Below are positions 10,607 through 21,987 of a stretch of 64,000 bases of DNA, one piece after another. The number at the start of each line of letters is the position of its first letter. Position 1 is the stretch's first letter. The notes below the pieces were generated by a model. That model was not told where the DNA came from. It saw nothing but the letters and a program-made list of their open reading frames with translations, and did not search any database. Origin of the DNA: Zymoseptoria tritici IPO323 (lineage: Eukaryota; Ascomycota; Dothideomycetes; Mycosphaerellales; Mycosphaerellaceae); the NCBI RefSeq assembly GCF_000219625.1, contig NC_018218.1, forward strand, positions 3,658,001-3,722,000, in the 5' to 3' direction. The position numbers and the translations under genes were made by a program.

Positions 10607-12280
10607 ATGGCGGAAGTACCGACGACCAACTTGATCCGCGCGAATGGCGCGGTCAAAACGAAGAAAGGTCCCACAGCGCGTCTGACCGCTGAGCAACTCG
10701 CAACGAAGAAGAGGCAGCAGGAGGCAAGCCAGCAATACGGCCGTGGTCAGGGAAATTCCACAAAGGGGATCAAAGACAGGAAATTGCGTGGTAATTTGCG
10801 AGCACTGGAAGAGAAATATCAGGAGGCGGCACTCAAGGCCAAAGATGCGGAGATTCTGTTGGAGAATGATGGAGGATTCCTCGAGGCGGAAGGCGAGCTG
10901 GAACGGACGTACAAGGTCCGACAGGCAGACATACAAAGCGAGGTCGATGTCGAGACAGCGAAGAAAGGGTTCGAGTTGAAGCTCGACCAAGCGGGCCCAT
11001 ACTCTTTCGACTACACACGGAACGGGAAGGATCTGCTACTCGCTGGTCGCAAAGGACATATCGCCACGATGGACTGGAGGAGTGGGAAATTGGGATGCGA
11101 GCTGCAATTGGGAGAGACTGTAAGAGATGCGAAATGGCTACACAACAACCAGTACTTTGCCGTTGCGCAAAAGCGCAACGTCTACATCTACGACCATCAC
11201 GGCGTGGAGATTCACAATCTGGACCAGCATGTCGAGGTCACGCACATGGAGTTCCTGCCATATCACTTTCTCCTGGCGACTATTGGAAATGCAGGCTGGC
11301 TCAAGTGGCAAGACACGAGTACTGGCAAGCTGGTCATGCAAATGGGTACCAAGCAGGGCACACCTACCGCTTTTGGTCAGAACCCATACAATGCAGTCGT
11401 GCACGTTGGCCATCAGAATGGAACAGTCTCACTCTGGTCTCCAAATGCAACCACACCTTTGGTGAAGATGCTCTGCCATCGCGGTCCTGTTCGATCATTG
11501 GCAGTCGACCGAGAAGGAAGGTACATGGTCAGCACGGGACAGGACATGAAGATGGCCGTGTGGGATGTTCGAAATTTCAAGCCGATCCATGAGTACCAAC
11601 TCCACCAGCCCGGTGCAAGCGTCTCCATCAGTGATCGCAACCTCACAGCCATCGGATGGGGCACCCAAACCACGATTTGGAAGGACCTGTTCTCCAAGCA
11701 CAAGTCTGATGTTGATCAGGTCAAGGTGCAGTCTCCGTACATGGCATGGGGAGCACAGGGTCAAAGTGTCGAACGAGTCCGCTGGTGTCCGTTCGAGGAT
11801 ATTCTTGGTATCGGCCATAACAAAGGCTTCTCCTCAATAATCGTGCCAGGCGCTGGAGAACCCAACTTTGACGCACTGGAGCAGAATCCGTTCGAGAACA
11901 CCAAGCAACGACAGGAAGCAGAGGTCAACGCTCTGCTCAACAAACTGCAACCCGAGATGATCAGTCTGAATCCAGACTTTGTCGGCAATCTGGACACTGC
12001 CTCACACGAGCAGAAGAAGCTGGAGAAGGACCTTGATCGCAAGACCGGCGCCGAGGCCGAGAACGAACGCATTGAAGAGTTGAAAAACAGAGGTCGTGGT
12101 AAGAACAGCAGTTTGAGAAAGTACTTGCGGAAGAAGGGCAACAAAAATGTCATCGATGAGCACAAGATGCGCGTCATGGAGATGCGAGAAAAACAGAAGC
12201 AAAAGGCTAAGGAGGCCAAGGAGGGAAGACAGGAGGAGCTCGGACCAGCTCTGGCGAGATTCGCAAGGAAAGCTGGGTGA
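10607..12280 (+). CDS. UTP7: UTP7: WD40 component of the small-subunit processome
   Basis: A 557-residue homologue of yeast Utp7 and human WDR46/BING4, a nucleolar factor in 18S rRNA maturation. The basic N-terminal arm (KKGPTARLTAEQLATKKR and a Gln/Lys-rich helix) leads into WD40 blades, visible as DWRSGKLGCELQL, IYDHHGVEIHNL, KWQDTSTGKLV, SLWSPNATTPL and VWDVRNFKPI. The diagnostic BING4 C-terminal domain follows: GEPNFDALEQNPFENTKQR and LQPEMISLNPDFVG. It ends in a Lys/Glu-rich coiled tail. The start at 10607 (GACATGGCG) begins the MAEVPTTNLIR segment. The earlier in-frame codon at 10511 would add a non-conserved leader. Single exon. Confidence 0.93.
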   Translation: MAEVPTTNLIRANGAVKTKKGPTARLTAEQLATKKRQQEASQQYGRGQGNSTKGIKDRKLRGNLRALEEKYQEAALKAKDAEILLENDGGFLEAEGELERTYKVRQADIQSEVDVETAKKGFELKLDQAGPYSFDYTRNGKDLLLAGRKGHIATMDWRSGKLGCELQLGETVRDAKWLHNNQYFAVAQKRNVYIYDHHGVEIHNLDQHVEVTHMEFLPYHFLLATIGNAGWLKWQDTSTGKLVMQMGTKQGTPTAFGQNPYNAVVHVGHQNGTVSLWSPNATTPLVKMLCHRGPVRSLAVDREGRYMVSTGQDMKMAVWDVRNFKPIHEYQLHQPGASVSISDRNLTAIGWGTQTTIWKDLFSKHKSDVDQVKVQSPYMAWGAQGQSVERVRWCPFEDILGIGHNKGFSSIIVPGAGEPNFDALEQNPFENTKQRQEAEVNALLNKLQPEMISLNPDFVGNLDTASHEQKKLEKDLDRKTGAEAENERIEELKNRGRGKNSSLRKYLRKKGNKNVIDEHKMRVMEMREKQKQKAKEAKEGRQEELGPALARFARKAG

Positions 12281-12721
12281 AAGCGTTCTTCGTCTACGGT
12301 GATCATACAAGATTTCTCGAGACCAGGAGGCCGCCGATGATCTATCCGCAAGCATCGATCGTCTCGAACTTAAAGCCATAAGAGGAAATTTCAACGACCC
12401 AGACACCATGTCAAGATCGGCGACGCTGATGCTGTTCGCACCAGGAAGATCCGGGCTCAAATGCTGGAGATGCATCGAATTGACGAGCATGTGTACCTGG
12501 ATCGGCCCACGGCACGAATTGGAGGCCGAATGGGAATGCAGGGCATGAAGACGATATCTGGCGCAAGACCAAGACGAAGCAGATGCCAGGTGACAGATCA
12601 ACATGAATAGTCGCTATATACGGAGACCATGATTGCAAGACTATTCTGTCTTACCACGCTTCAGCAAATAGCCAACAGTTCCTCAATCGAATGGCAAAAT
12701 GTCTCACGTCCGCAAGAGATC
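12281..12721. other. Intergenic, no gene seen
   Basis: Convergent 3' flanks of UTP7 and the PTH11-like gene. Nothing beyond short random frames. Confidence 0.5.
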
Positions 12722-14124
12722 TCACGCTCCTTCACATCTCCCATCCCGATACAAGGACGCCTTACTATTCCGCGTCAATCCTGTTGTGCTGTCCGTATCG
12801 GACATGACTCCTTCTCCTTCTTCCCTCTTCTCCACCTCCTGCTCGATCGCCGTCATGACATGTATCCTCCCATTCTGCAAATTATGCGATACCCTCCCCA
12901 GCTCGATATCGTCAAAGCTCGACATCGTCCGGATATTACTCGTCGCACTCCAAGTCGTCCCGCGACTGTCCTGCTTCTGACCGATAACATGAATTTGGTT
13001 GGTCGAGTCGTCGCTAGAGTGAGACGAGGCCGATTTGGCCGATGCGTTCTTCGAACTCAACTTTGCCATCGCCGAGGCCATCCCAGTATTGGAGCCTGCG
13101 CCACTGCGCGGTGCCGTACCTGGCATTCCGTGAGAGCCGCTCCGCGGTACGCTGATGTGGTTCTTGAGCAGACGCGGGAACATGCATCGCAGCGTCGGCA
13201 GGCAGGAACACATGATCGCAATGTTCATCTCAATGTCGCTCCAGATGGCGGCCATGGGGTTGTCGTAGCTCACGTCGCTGCTGCGGGAGATCACGTAGAG
13301 GGATTGAAAGCGGAGAATGGACACGATACAGCCGCAGCCTCCGAGGAGGAAGACGAGTTGCAATGCGCGTTTCGTGTTTTTGGGCATGCCGAGCTTGTCG
13401 AGCAATGGCATGGGAATCAAGGCGATGGCGATGTCGGAGATGATGTTGAAGGCGGAGTTGGCGAACCTGGCGGGCTTGAGTTAGCTTTCTGGTCGCGGAA
13501 TACACTTCTTGTTCCTGACCAGATTGGAAAGCGTGGCAGGCATGTGCCCTGCACGCTCTGATCCCAGAATGACCGGATCGGGTTGCACGCGAAGATGGCG
13601 GTAAGGATTGCGAACGTAGCATACGCAGCGACGATGCCCAGAACGACATAGCATACTACACGGAATCCCTTTTGAGGAAAGATTCGTAGGTATTGCAAGA
13701 GGATCGACAGCTTGGACATGAGCAGACTGGCGTTGTAGAGGATGACGGAAGCGTAGAACTGCACTCAGTCAGCAACTGGACGGTGCATCGATTGTCGGAT
13801 GAGTATGCGCACCGCCTTTCCTTGCCGGATTCCCTCGGTTGGTGTGATGGTGCCCATGTGTTGTCCGCCTCCATTAAAGACCTGAATGATGAATGTGGTC
13901 GTTGTTCCGGCCGAGAAGAGCTTGCATGACCGTCAGTGAGAGCGATGCAGAAGTCGCTGGAGGAATGTTACCAGCGAGAGCGAAATGAAAACATCGTCCA
14001 GTCCTGGATTGCGAGCGATTCTGAATCGTGCATAGATCCGGCTCAGCACGAACACAGTCGCCAGGAAGATGAAAGTCAAGGTCACCGCCACCACACTGCT
14101 GCCCGAGGCATGGCCGGAGATCAT
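12722..14124 (-). CDS. PTH11-like rhodopsin-domain membrane protein
   Basis: Four exons (13972-14124, 13813-13920, 13520-13758, 12722-13466) with consistent phases give 414 residues. The fungal rhodopsin-like domain has seven predicted helices; segments visible are VVAVTLTFIFLATVFVLSR, LLMSKLSILLQYLRIFP, VVCYVVLGIVAAYATFAIL and LQLVFLLGGCGCIVSILR. The family-typical stretches CLPRFPIWFANSAFNI and ALIPMPLLDKLGM appear only after splicing, which supports those boundaries. The C terminus is a cytosolic Ser/Thr-rich tail of about 130 residues. Relatives include Magnaporthe PTH11, a surface sensor for appressorium formation. No CFEM cysteine domain precedes the helices here, so the ligand and role are unknown. 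An in-frame TGA lies just upstream of the chosen ATG. Confidence 0.82.
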
Positions 14125-14832
14125 CCTTCGTTGTTGCCAGTGATGGACTCACTGCAATAGTAGCATCGATCTCATTCGATGGGAGATGTTGTAAAGAGCA
14201 CGCCTTGGATTGTCCTCCTGAAAGGTAAGCCTGGAGGACGGCACTCGAAGGACTAAACGAGGGCGGAGCAGCACTCGTACAAGCGACAGAAACGTGTTTT
14301 GGTGTTGCAGTATAGCGTGGTGCGAGCGGCAGACCTGTGGAACCACATGCAACAGGTGTGGAGCCTTGCAGCGAGAGTAGCCGAAAGAACGAGTCGACGC
14401 AGGATGTGTACTTTATCATGCAATGCGATGAATTTTCGGCGTCACATTGGCAAATGTGACAGTCCCCTCACAGTACTATGTGATAACAGCCCGTCTTTCC
14501 TCCTGGTCATGTTCCTTGTCGACAGTCGTTCGCGGCGGATATTTCTTGCCGGCATGGGCACCCCTGCTTGGCGGGCTTGTCGATATCGCTGCCGCCGAAC
14601 GAATGACGCAGCCTTGTGAATGGCAATGGACGGGCGTCTGCGTTAGTCCTCGTCTTTGCCCATGGCAATTGGCCACGCGACATTGACGAGTGGCTCAGCA
14701 CCTTGTCTGATTCCTCGACAATGTGACGCGAAAGACGAGACATGTGATTTGATGAGTTCGCTGCTTACGCAGGGTGAACCTTGCTCGGACATGATCCGAT
14801 GTGAATTTGTCCCAATCATCGCCCATTCTCCT
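14125..14832. other. Intergenic upstream of the PTH11-like gene
   Basis: It sits between two minus-strand genes and holds the PTH11-like promoter and the MUS7 3' flank. Short frames only. Confidence 0.5.
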
Positions 14833-17800
14833 TCATATATAGATGCAACCTATTTCCTTTTCTGACCGTGTTCTCCGCGACCGAATGCTGAATGTTGCAT
14901 GATACGATCTTCCAAACTCCTCCACTTCCTTCAGCAAACTCGCACGCTCCGATGCGATGCTTTGCAGATCCACAACCACCTCTTTCCAGCTGCCATTTCT
15001 CCGTATCTCGTAGCTCCCCTCTCGATTGCGCCATGTCGGAACTTGTGGTTCTTCAACCTGCTTTTCAACGTAATCTCTTGTGTCTTGCCATGTGTATTCG
15101 AAATCGTGCGGTAGGGGGAGAGGAGGGACAAAGACATCCACTTCGCCGCTGCCACGGAGCCGCGCCTCAACCATCGACAACATCTTACGGAGGTAGTGCA
15201 TCTCCTCCTTGAGCTCTGAGCCGAGCGAAGTCGCTCGCGCAATGTAGGAAATCACCGTGAACGAAGACGTGCCAACTGCGACCATTGTGCAGAGTGTTTT
15301 CAATACGTGAGGGAGGTCGACCCACTCCTTGATGCCAACCAGGATTCGGTGACATTCCCGATTGATGCTTTGCAACACGGCCATCATGCTGTCGATCACG
15401 GCGAGAACGCTGCGCTCGTCCTGAATCTGAATCGAGTACAAGAGCTCCGGGACAATGCGCTGGCAGGCCTGCAAGATTGGCATGAGTGGTATCCAGGAGT
15501 GAGCCGTCTGCAAAGCATTCTCGATGTAGGCAGGGAATATGGACGTGAGCAGTACCTGACGCAAGGTCGGACGCTGCACGTTGCCGTATTCGAGGACGCC
15601 TTTGACGGCGATGGCCATCTGATTGACAAGGTACTGCTGCTGCTGCTCGAGCACAGCCCTTTCTACGACAGTGTGGACGAAAACTGCTAGAGCCTTGCGC
15701 GTTCCTGGGTCGCCGAGCTTTGGTACGTAACGCCGAAGCTTCCCTATAACGTACGTTGGATCGTCCACTGGCAACGGAAATGCACCGGAGTCGGTGAAAA
15801 ATCGATCGACGGGGCAAATGTCTGCGGTATGTTGTTGCAGGAAGGAGACGACTTGCTGAACAAATTCGACATACGCGCCCTGACCGCTGTCCTCAGAGCT
15901 TGGTCGTGCGCGAGAGGTCTGTAGCTCTCCGTAGTTGCTCTTCATGGTCTGCATGACCCGTTGCAGCATTGCGATGTGCATCCTTCGGGCCTCCTGGAAA
16001 GAGTCGACTCGCTTGCGCTCCACACCTTCGTAGGTCTGTCGCATATTGCACAATACAGCTGAGATCAGGGCAAGGCGCCTTTGACGTATCTCAGCAATCG
16101 AGATGTTGTACAGTCCGGATGTTGTGTCCTTAGCGAAGGGCAGGTTCTCAAGCAACGGGTCATGCGCGCGATGATTGAGCAGAGCGGAAGTCAACACATG
16201 TTGGAACTTCAGCAAAGCTTCCCTTTCCACCATTGATTGTAGCCATGCTGTCAACACGTGCTGTCGAACCTCATTGTCATTTTCCGAGAGCTCCACAACG
16301 CGCGAAATGAAGTAGGCAGTGAACTTTCGCTTCTGAGCGGTATCGCGCATCTGTGCCCAGCCTGTAGCGCTGTACTCGTCAAGGTAGCTCAACCAGTGTT
16401 TGCCCAGCTTCTTGACCGTCATGCTCGCAACTCGAACCCAAACGTCCACGACATGTTGCAATAGAGAGTCATCAGGCGCCACATCGGCACCCAGCACGTT
16501 GGAGACGAATTTTCCAACTGGCGACAGAAGTATGCCGGCCAGAGATGAGCATGTACCGCCATGCGCCTCATCGTTGGTGGCGAACTCTTGCAGCGCACTG
16601 AAATCGCCAAACTCCTGACTGTCCTCGGAAAAGCTTTGGCTGATGCTATTGTTGCCGAACTTTCGCTCAGCGTCGAGTGCAGCGCTGACCACGTCCAAAC
16701 CCTCTTTCATGGAGCTGATCAAGCGACGCTGGTTTGGATCAAACAATTCGAAGACATCCCAGAATGCAGTGCCCTCCACTAACGACATGGCCATGGCCAA
16801 ACTGCTAGCGGATGAAACGGCTCGCTTGAGGCCCGCGAGAGCGTCTACAAGTGTCGCAGCGATCTGCCTTTGATTGTTGGCCACGGTCGTTTCTAGTAGA
16901 GTCTCGCTAGGCTTTGCGCCTTCTTCTTTGGCTCGAATAAAGTCGGACTGGGCCTCGGACTTTGCCAGGCGGTATTGTGCCATTGTAGCGGCTACGACGT
17001 CCGTGTACCAGCTGGTCAGTGGCAGCACTTCAGACCGACTTTCCGATGTTGATACTTGGTAGCTTGCGAGATGGGCCCATGATCGAACGTTGAGGCGACA
17101 TGCTTCACGATGCGATGAGGTATGATCGACGAGCGCGCGCAGGAGATGGACTCCTGGGCGATGCCCGGAAGGCAACGCGAAGTACAGCGTGCAGAGCAGA
17201 TCGTGGTGGTTGCGCAGAGAGTCCAAGGCTGCGCGCTCGACGTCGACGTCCTTCCGGTACGTTCTGTTGTGGTTCGGTATGAATCGCCATGCAAATCCTT
17301 GGGTCTTGCGGTCCGGGTAGATCTGGTATTTGTGCATTCCCAGCAATCCGGTGGCCAAGATTTTCAGGAACATGTGAAATGAATTGTCGTCCGACTGGAC
17401 TTCAAGGGTCACCTCTTGAGTGCCGAGCAGATTTAGAAATTTCGGAGAGCCACGGCTTTCTTCCTTGTTCAAGAGTGACAGCCCTCTGCGACTGAAGAAG
17501 TCGTATATAAGGGTAACGACGGATTCGCACCTCCACCATCCCCATCCGCTCACAAGGTGATGGCACCTTTGAAGAATTGCCCGCATGTACTCGTTGACGC
17601 TGTAGCCGCGAACATTGCTGGAAGTCTCGTACAACTCGAAAACCCTGCTGATGAGCCTTTGAGGCAGACTCCAACCATCTTGGCTCGATGTCAGTCTGCT
17701 ACCGACACGTACGATTCCCATGGCATCGAATTCCAAAGCCGGAAGCAGGGTGAAGATGCTGTACCAGACCGTCTCAAACTCCTGGACCGCACATGTTTGA

Positions 17801-20800
17801 GAGACATTGATGTCCATCGCTGTGAAGATGGTCTCCCAAAACAGAGCTTTGGAACGATGGCCGTCACGCACGACGTGGCTGAGAATGACACAGCTGCTCA
17901 ATGTCCACGCCTCGCCGTCGATACCCGCTGCGTGAATGGGATCGGACCGTATATGCTCATAGCAATTTCTCAGGTCCCTGAATTGGCCCATCACCCCAGT
18001 TCGGGCAAGGTGCAGAGATGTGCGAGAGAGCAGCTGGTCGGCGTCCTTCTTGATATCCGGGCCGACAACAGAATGATCGCTTAGTTGACAGGCTAGCTTT
18101 GCGATCACAAGCTGATACTGAGCAATGCGAGTGATCGTTTGTGGCAATGGTGCCGACGCACCCACGCGCTGCCCGAGCACATCGGTCAAGTGAGCCACGA
18201 GGCAACAGAGACTCTGAACGCATGACTGGCGATCTACAACGTCCAGGAACCAGAGACACTTCGAGCAGTACCGCATAACGGACCGAAGCAGGTAGTCGAC
18301 GTTGCGATCTATCACGGCTCTCTCCTGATCACGCTTATCTGGTTCAAGGCGGTACAGCTCGCTCAACGCATCGTCGACGACCTGAGGGATGCGAGCGAAT
18401 TGAGCAGCGACATCCTCAGTCCAAGGCCCCCATTCGTGGATCTGAACCCCGATGCGGACATGGATTCGGCCGACATCGTGCGACAAGTCACGCTGTGATA
18501 GCTTCAGCGCGTCGTTGAATTCACCGCTGCCAATGAATGTGGTGTGCTGAAACAAAGTGCCAGCCGGCATAGGCCGGATGTCGAAATCGACAGGGTACCG
18601 TGTACCGAATGAGCCCAAGCCTTGAAGCACTTCTCCGACGACATTACGCATTGGCTGTACACTTTCTGTGGTGGCTACAATGTCGGGCAACGGCTCACTC
18701 GGTTGTCGATACTCACGCGCATCCGCATTGATACGACGAGCAAGCGCTTTTCTCTTTCGATGTGGCAGGCGCTGGGCTACCTGCTCAACGTCCATGATTG
18801 TGCCACCTGTGGCCTCGTTGAGTTGGGTCAGAGGTCCAGTTCGTAACGGTCCACTGGTCTCATCGCCCTCGCCGAGAAATCTTGCTAAATGGAAGCCAGA
18901 GGTTACGATGCGGTCTTCTGGTAGAGCTGTAGTCTCTGTCAAGTGATGCATGCGATTCCCGAAAGCGGCGGAACGGTGCGCAGAGATGAAGTCGCTCTCG
19001 AGCGTCTCGAGTTGTCCTCCACGCAGACGAGGTAAGTTCGATTGTCTGGGCACCCGCGGCCTTGGATGGCTTCGCGCAGCTGTCGTCGGCGCGTTCGCGG
19101 GCGTGCTATCGCCGAATGCATGATCGTTGATTCTCATCTGTCGCACCATAGGCCTGCGTTTTCCGGGTGGCCTGGAAACGAGCGACCTGCTGGGTGCGTC
19201 TGGCGGCAACGATAGATGGCCCATCATATCCGGGAATGTGCTGCGTTGATGATCAACGGACGATGCTGGGACACGGCGCGTCGCGTTCGGCGATGGCTGA
19301 CGAGGAGTTAAAGAACCATTCCGCCATGCATGCAATACAGAAGCTGCTTCCTTCGTGTCCTCGGCAGTGGCTAGTCGCACGAATTTGTATGTGGGTGAAT
19401 GACGACCCTGGTCAAGGCTCTTTCGTGTGCGCCGCAATGCAAGACGCACAAACTGCGGTAAGTCGGTGGTGGTAGCAGAGGATGATATTGGAGCGTCAGC
19501 GATGCTCAATCGACTGGCACGGGCGTATGCTCGGTTGGAGTCTGGTTGACGCTTGCGCTGCGCTCCACGGTGCGAGCCAAGTCCAGTGCGAACACTTTTG
19601 TGCGCAGGCCGCTCATTCGAGAAGGCCGTGTGATCTCTCGGAGTCTTGTGGAAGGCTTGAGTGATCAAGGGCTGCTTTCGTCTTTGGTCTTTGGGTGCTC
19701 GTCGTTGCGTGAACCCGTTGCCTGCGAGCATCGGGTCGACAAAGTCGTTCTCCATATCATCGTCCTCGTCGACGACCCTCCCGCCGTAGGCCAAGATATT
19801 TCGAGTGTTGTCTATACCGGCAGAGCGATAAGCTGGCCCTCCGACTTCTTCGACCGATGCCTCGGAGTCTGGATTGTCTATGCCTTCCTCACGCAGCTTC
19901 TGCGAACCCGGCGATCTCGATCTCGCAGTCGTTAATCTGCGCGCTACTCCCTTTCGCGGCTCCGATTTTGGAGGGCTAGCAGTGCTGAGTCGACGCCTTG
20001 GGGGCGATAGCGATTCTTGACGCGTTTGATTCCTGAAGTCTATCCTCAGCCACGACGCAGGCAGAACACCTTTGATGCGCTTTTGCTCTCTGCGTAGTCT
20101 TCGCGCCTCGATTGCAGCCTTGACATCTGCGTCATCCTCGGAAGAACTTGCTTCGGGCGAAGATGGTACAGGTAATTCGCGTGGCTCCGTGCGGGAGCGG
20201 CGGCCGCTGCCAGCGCCCTTCGCATCGGAAGAGACGTGCGGTGTAGGAAGTGGCACCGGTGTATGACTTCGCGGCAAGCGAAGCCTGGAGCTTGGCTGAC
20301 CTGTCGAACTCTGCTCGTGACTAGGCGTGCTTGCATCACTCGAAGTCACAGGTGGTGAGGGCGGAATTCCCAGATCTGCAGCGCCTGAAGAGGACGGACG
20401 CGATTGATCGACCGCATCGAAGCTAGGATTCGTTTTATGCTTGACGAAGTTCAGTTTTCTGCGTTGATTTTGGGCGGGCTCCAGACCGGATCCATCTTCG
20501 GAAGAACTGACGTGGAAGTCGAAGAAATCCGTGTTGAAGTCTGCCTGCTGATTTGCACCAATTGGCTCAGCTATCATACTCTGCGTGGACGCTGCAGAGC
20601 TAGCGATGGCAGGTTGGCTACCATCACTATGGGAGGCAGATTGTGTTTCTTCATTGGGGATGTCCTGCTCAATAAGTCGAATGGGTTTCAGACCTCGTTC
20701 TCGGAACTGCTTTTGGTACTGGGCCTTGTCAAACATGTATGGATGCAGCTGAACCTCCTTCCGGGTCCTGAAATTCCGCCGAGCATTCGCGGCAGAATGA

Positions 20801-21645
20801 GGAGAGCGGGCATCGGCCTCCACATCCAGATCACGGTCCACGAGAGCGTCGTCCATCTCGCGATCACGCCCACGCTGCAGGAAATCTGCCGGTGGCGAGA
20901 CCTCTCTCTCGCTCAGTGGGGATGACACCAGGTCATCGATGTGAGGAAATTCGTGTTCGTTCGTAGAGACTTGGATGCTCGCTTCAGTAGAGCTTTTAGG
21001 ATCATCCGGATTGCCTGAGACGTCTTCGGCAAGTTGTGGCTCGTCCTCGGGGGAAGAGCGACTGCGTTCAGATATGTCATGTTGGAGTTGCTTGCGAGGA
21101 ATCTTGCGCAGTGCTGTGGATTTCAGCTGTAGGGGGGCGACCGTCCGCACGGGAGAGCCAAGTCGGCCGCGCTGGAGGAGGAACTCATTTCTGCTTGCAG
21201 CTCCCCCGTCCTGGCGTGCGGTGGGCAAGATCTGAGCAGATAGCCGAAGGTTGACGTTGGGTGACGCTGATTGCGCAAGGTGGCCTTCCGACGAGTTCTG
21301 CGCGGGAGTGATTTCAGTGACAGCCTCCAATGCATCGGGCTCTCCGCCGGGCAATGCGAGTCCTGCTGGAGATGCTGCGGCCACCTTCGTCCTTGCCCTG
21401 CGTCCGTAGGTCTTCGCCACTTTGGTCGCCGCCCAGCCATCATCATCATCATCGTCCTGGACAGTGAAGGGACGCTCGCTATGAATCGGACATGGAGCGA
21501 TGTTCTCACTCTGTACAGCTCCCGAACCGTGGTCAAGTTTTGGTCGTTTCCATGGGCGCTCGTGTTCGGGCGATTCCAGTTCCAGGCTGAGTTCTTCGTC
21601 ATCTTCTGAGTCTTCCACCTCGCCTCGATCTTGCCATCGTTTCAT
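14833..21645 (-). CDS. MUS7: MUS7/MMS22-family DNA repair protein
   Basis: A single uninterrupted frame of 2270 residues, the largest gene in the window. Mus7/Mms22 proteins support replication fork recovery and homologous recombination after alkylation damage, with a cullin-Rtt101 ligase in yeast. The first 850 or so residues are disordered, acidic and Ser/Pro-rich with many basic patches (KRPKLDHG, RRKLNFVKHK). The remaining 1400 are a helical-repeat body, with the family-like segment IHVRIGVQIHEWGPWTEDV and later FLDVVDRQSC and LASYQVSTSE stretches. Length and the disordered-then-helical order match fungal MUS7. The assignment rests on recalled family features and not on a diagnostic active site. 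The frame has no stop or frame change over 6.8 kb. Confidence 0.72.
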   Translation of the reverse strand: MKRWQDRGEVEDSEDDEELSLELESPEHERPWKRPKLDHGSGAVQSENIAPCPIHSERPFTVQDDDDDDGWAATKVAKTYGRRARTKVAAASPAGLALPGGEPDALEAVTEITPAQNSSEGHLAQSASPNVNLRLSAQILPTARQDGGAASRNEFLLQRGRLGSPVRTVAPLQLKSTALRKIPRKQLQHDISERSRSSPEDEPQLAEDVSGNPDDPKSSTEASIQVSTNEHEFPHIDDLVSSPLSEREVSPPADFLQRGRDREMDDALVDRDLDVEADARSPHSAANARRNFRTRKEVQLHPYMFDKAQYQKQFRERGLKPIRLIEQDIPNEETQSASHSDGSQPAIASSAASTQSMIAEPIGANQQADFNTDFFDFHVSSSEDGSGLEPAQNQRRKLNFVKHKTNPSFDAVDQSRPSSSGAADLGIPPSPPVTSSDASTPSHEQSSTGQPSSRLRLPRSHTPVPLPTPHVSSDAKGAGSGRRSRTEPRELPVPSSPEASSSEDDADVKAAIEARRLRREQKRIKGVLPASWLRIDFRNQTRQESLSPPRRRLSTASPPKSEPRKGVARRLTTARSRSPGSQKLREEGIDNPDSEASVEEVGGPAYRSAGIDNTRNILAYGGRVVDEDDDMENDFVDPMLAGNGFTQRRAPKDQRRKQPLITQAFHKTPRDHTAFSNERPAHKSVRTGLGSHRGAQRKRQPDSNRAYARASRLSIADAPISSSATTTDLPQFVRLALRRTRKSLDQGRHSPTYKFVRLATAEDTKEAASVLHAWRNGSLTPRQPSPNATRRVPASSVDHQRSTFPDMMGHLSLPPDAPSRSLVSRPPGKRRPMVRQMRINDHAFGDSTPANAPTTAARSHPRPRVPRQSNLPRLRGGQLETLESDFISAHRSAAFGNRMHHLTETTALPEDRIVTSGFHLARFLGEGDETSGPLRTGPLTQLNEATGGTIMDVEQVAQRLPHRKRKALARRINADAREYRQPSEPLPDIVATTESVQPMRNVVGEVLQGLGSFGTRYPVDFDIRPMPAGTLFQHTTFIGSGEFNDALKLSQRDLSHDVGRIHVRIGVQIHEWGPWTEDVAAQFARIPQVVDDALSELYRLEPDKRDQERAVIDRNVDYLLRSVMRYCSKCLWFLDVVDRQSCVQSLCCLVAHLTDVLGQRVGASAPLPQTITRIAQYQLVIAKLACQLSDHSVVGPDIKKDADQLLSRTSLHLARTGVMGQFRDLRNCYEHIRSDPIHAAGIDGEAWTLSSCVILSHVVRDGHRSKALFWETIFTAMDINVSQTCAVQEFETVWYSIFTLLPALEFDAMGIVRVGSRLTSSQDGWSLPQRLISRVFELYETSSNVRGYSVNEYMRAILQRCHHLVSGWGWWRCESVVTLIYDFFSRRGLSLLNKEESRGSPKFLNLLGTQEVTLEVQSDDNSFHMFLKILATGLLGMHKYQIYPDRKTQGFAWRFIPNHNRTYRKDVDVERAALDSLRNHHDLLCTLYFALPSGHRPGVHLLRALVDHTSSHREACRLNVRSWAHLASYQVSTSESRSEVLPLTSWYTDVVAATMAQYRLAKSEAQSDFIRAKEEGAKPSETLLETTVANNQRQIAATLVDALAGLKRAVSSASSLAMAMSLVEGTAFWDVFELFDPNQRRLISSMKEGLDVVSAALDAERKFGNNSISQSFSEDSQEFGDFSALQEFATNDEAHGGTCSSLAGILLSPVGKFVSNVLGADVAPDDSLLQHVVDVWVRVASMTVKKLGKHWLSYLDEYSATGWAQMRDTAQKRKFTAYFISRVVELSENDNEVRQHVLTAWLQSMVEREALLKFQHVLTSALLNHRAHDPLLENLPFAKDTTSGLYNISIAEIRQRRLALISAVLCNMRQTYEGVERKRVDSFQEARRMHIAMLQRVMQTMKSNYGELQTSRARPSSEDSGQGAYVEFVQQVVSFLQQHTADICPVDRFFTDSGAFPLPVDDPTYVIGKLRRYVPKLGDPGTRKALAVFVHTVVERAVLEQQQQYLVNQMAIAVKGVLEYGNVQRPTLRQVLLTSIFPAYIENALQTAHSWIPLMPILQACQRIVPELLYSIQIQDERSVLAVIDSMMAVLQSINRECHRILVGIKEWVDLPHVLKTLCTMVAVGTSSFTVISYIARATSLGSELKEEMHYLRKMLSMVEARLRGSGEVDVFVPPLPLPHDFEYTWQDTRDYVEKQVEEPQVPTWRNREGSYEIRRNGSWKEVVVDLQSIASERASLLKEVEEFGRSYHATFSIRSRRTRSEKEIGCIYI

Positions 21646-21987
21646 TTGGTAAATTGCACATGTCTAGAAGTGCAGAAGTATGGCATGTCCGGCTTGTGAA
21701 TGCTGTATGCCCATGCTCGAGTGTAAGACGGCTTTGTGAATTGGAAGACGCGATTGAACGCGACTTCCTAGTGCGGGGTGCCTGCCTCAGGCATTCAATC
21801 TTCGAACTTGTGACGATGGTCGGATGCCAGGATAAACGTCTGCCTAACAACACAACATCACGAACGAAACGACCTGAAACCAGTACACGGGAGAGCCGAC
21901 CTCCAGCAGACAACACAGTCTTGAGTGGCAGATCCATACTTTACTCCCTCACCTGACACCTCCCAACGACCGATCGTGACGACAACC
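21646..21987. other. Divergent promoter region of MUS7 and SEC17
   Basis: About 340 bp between the two start codons. No recognised binding site. Confidence 0.5.
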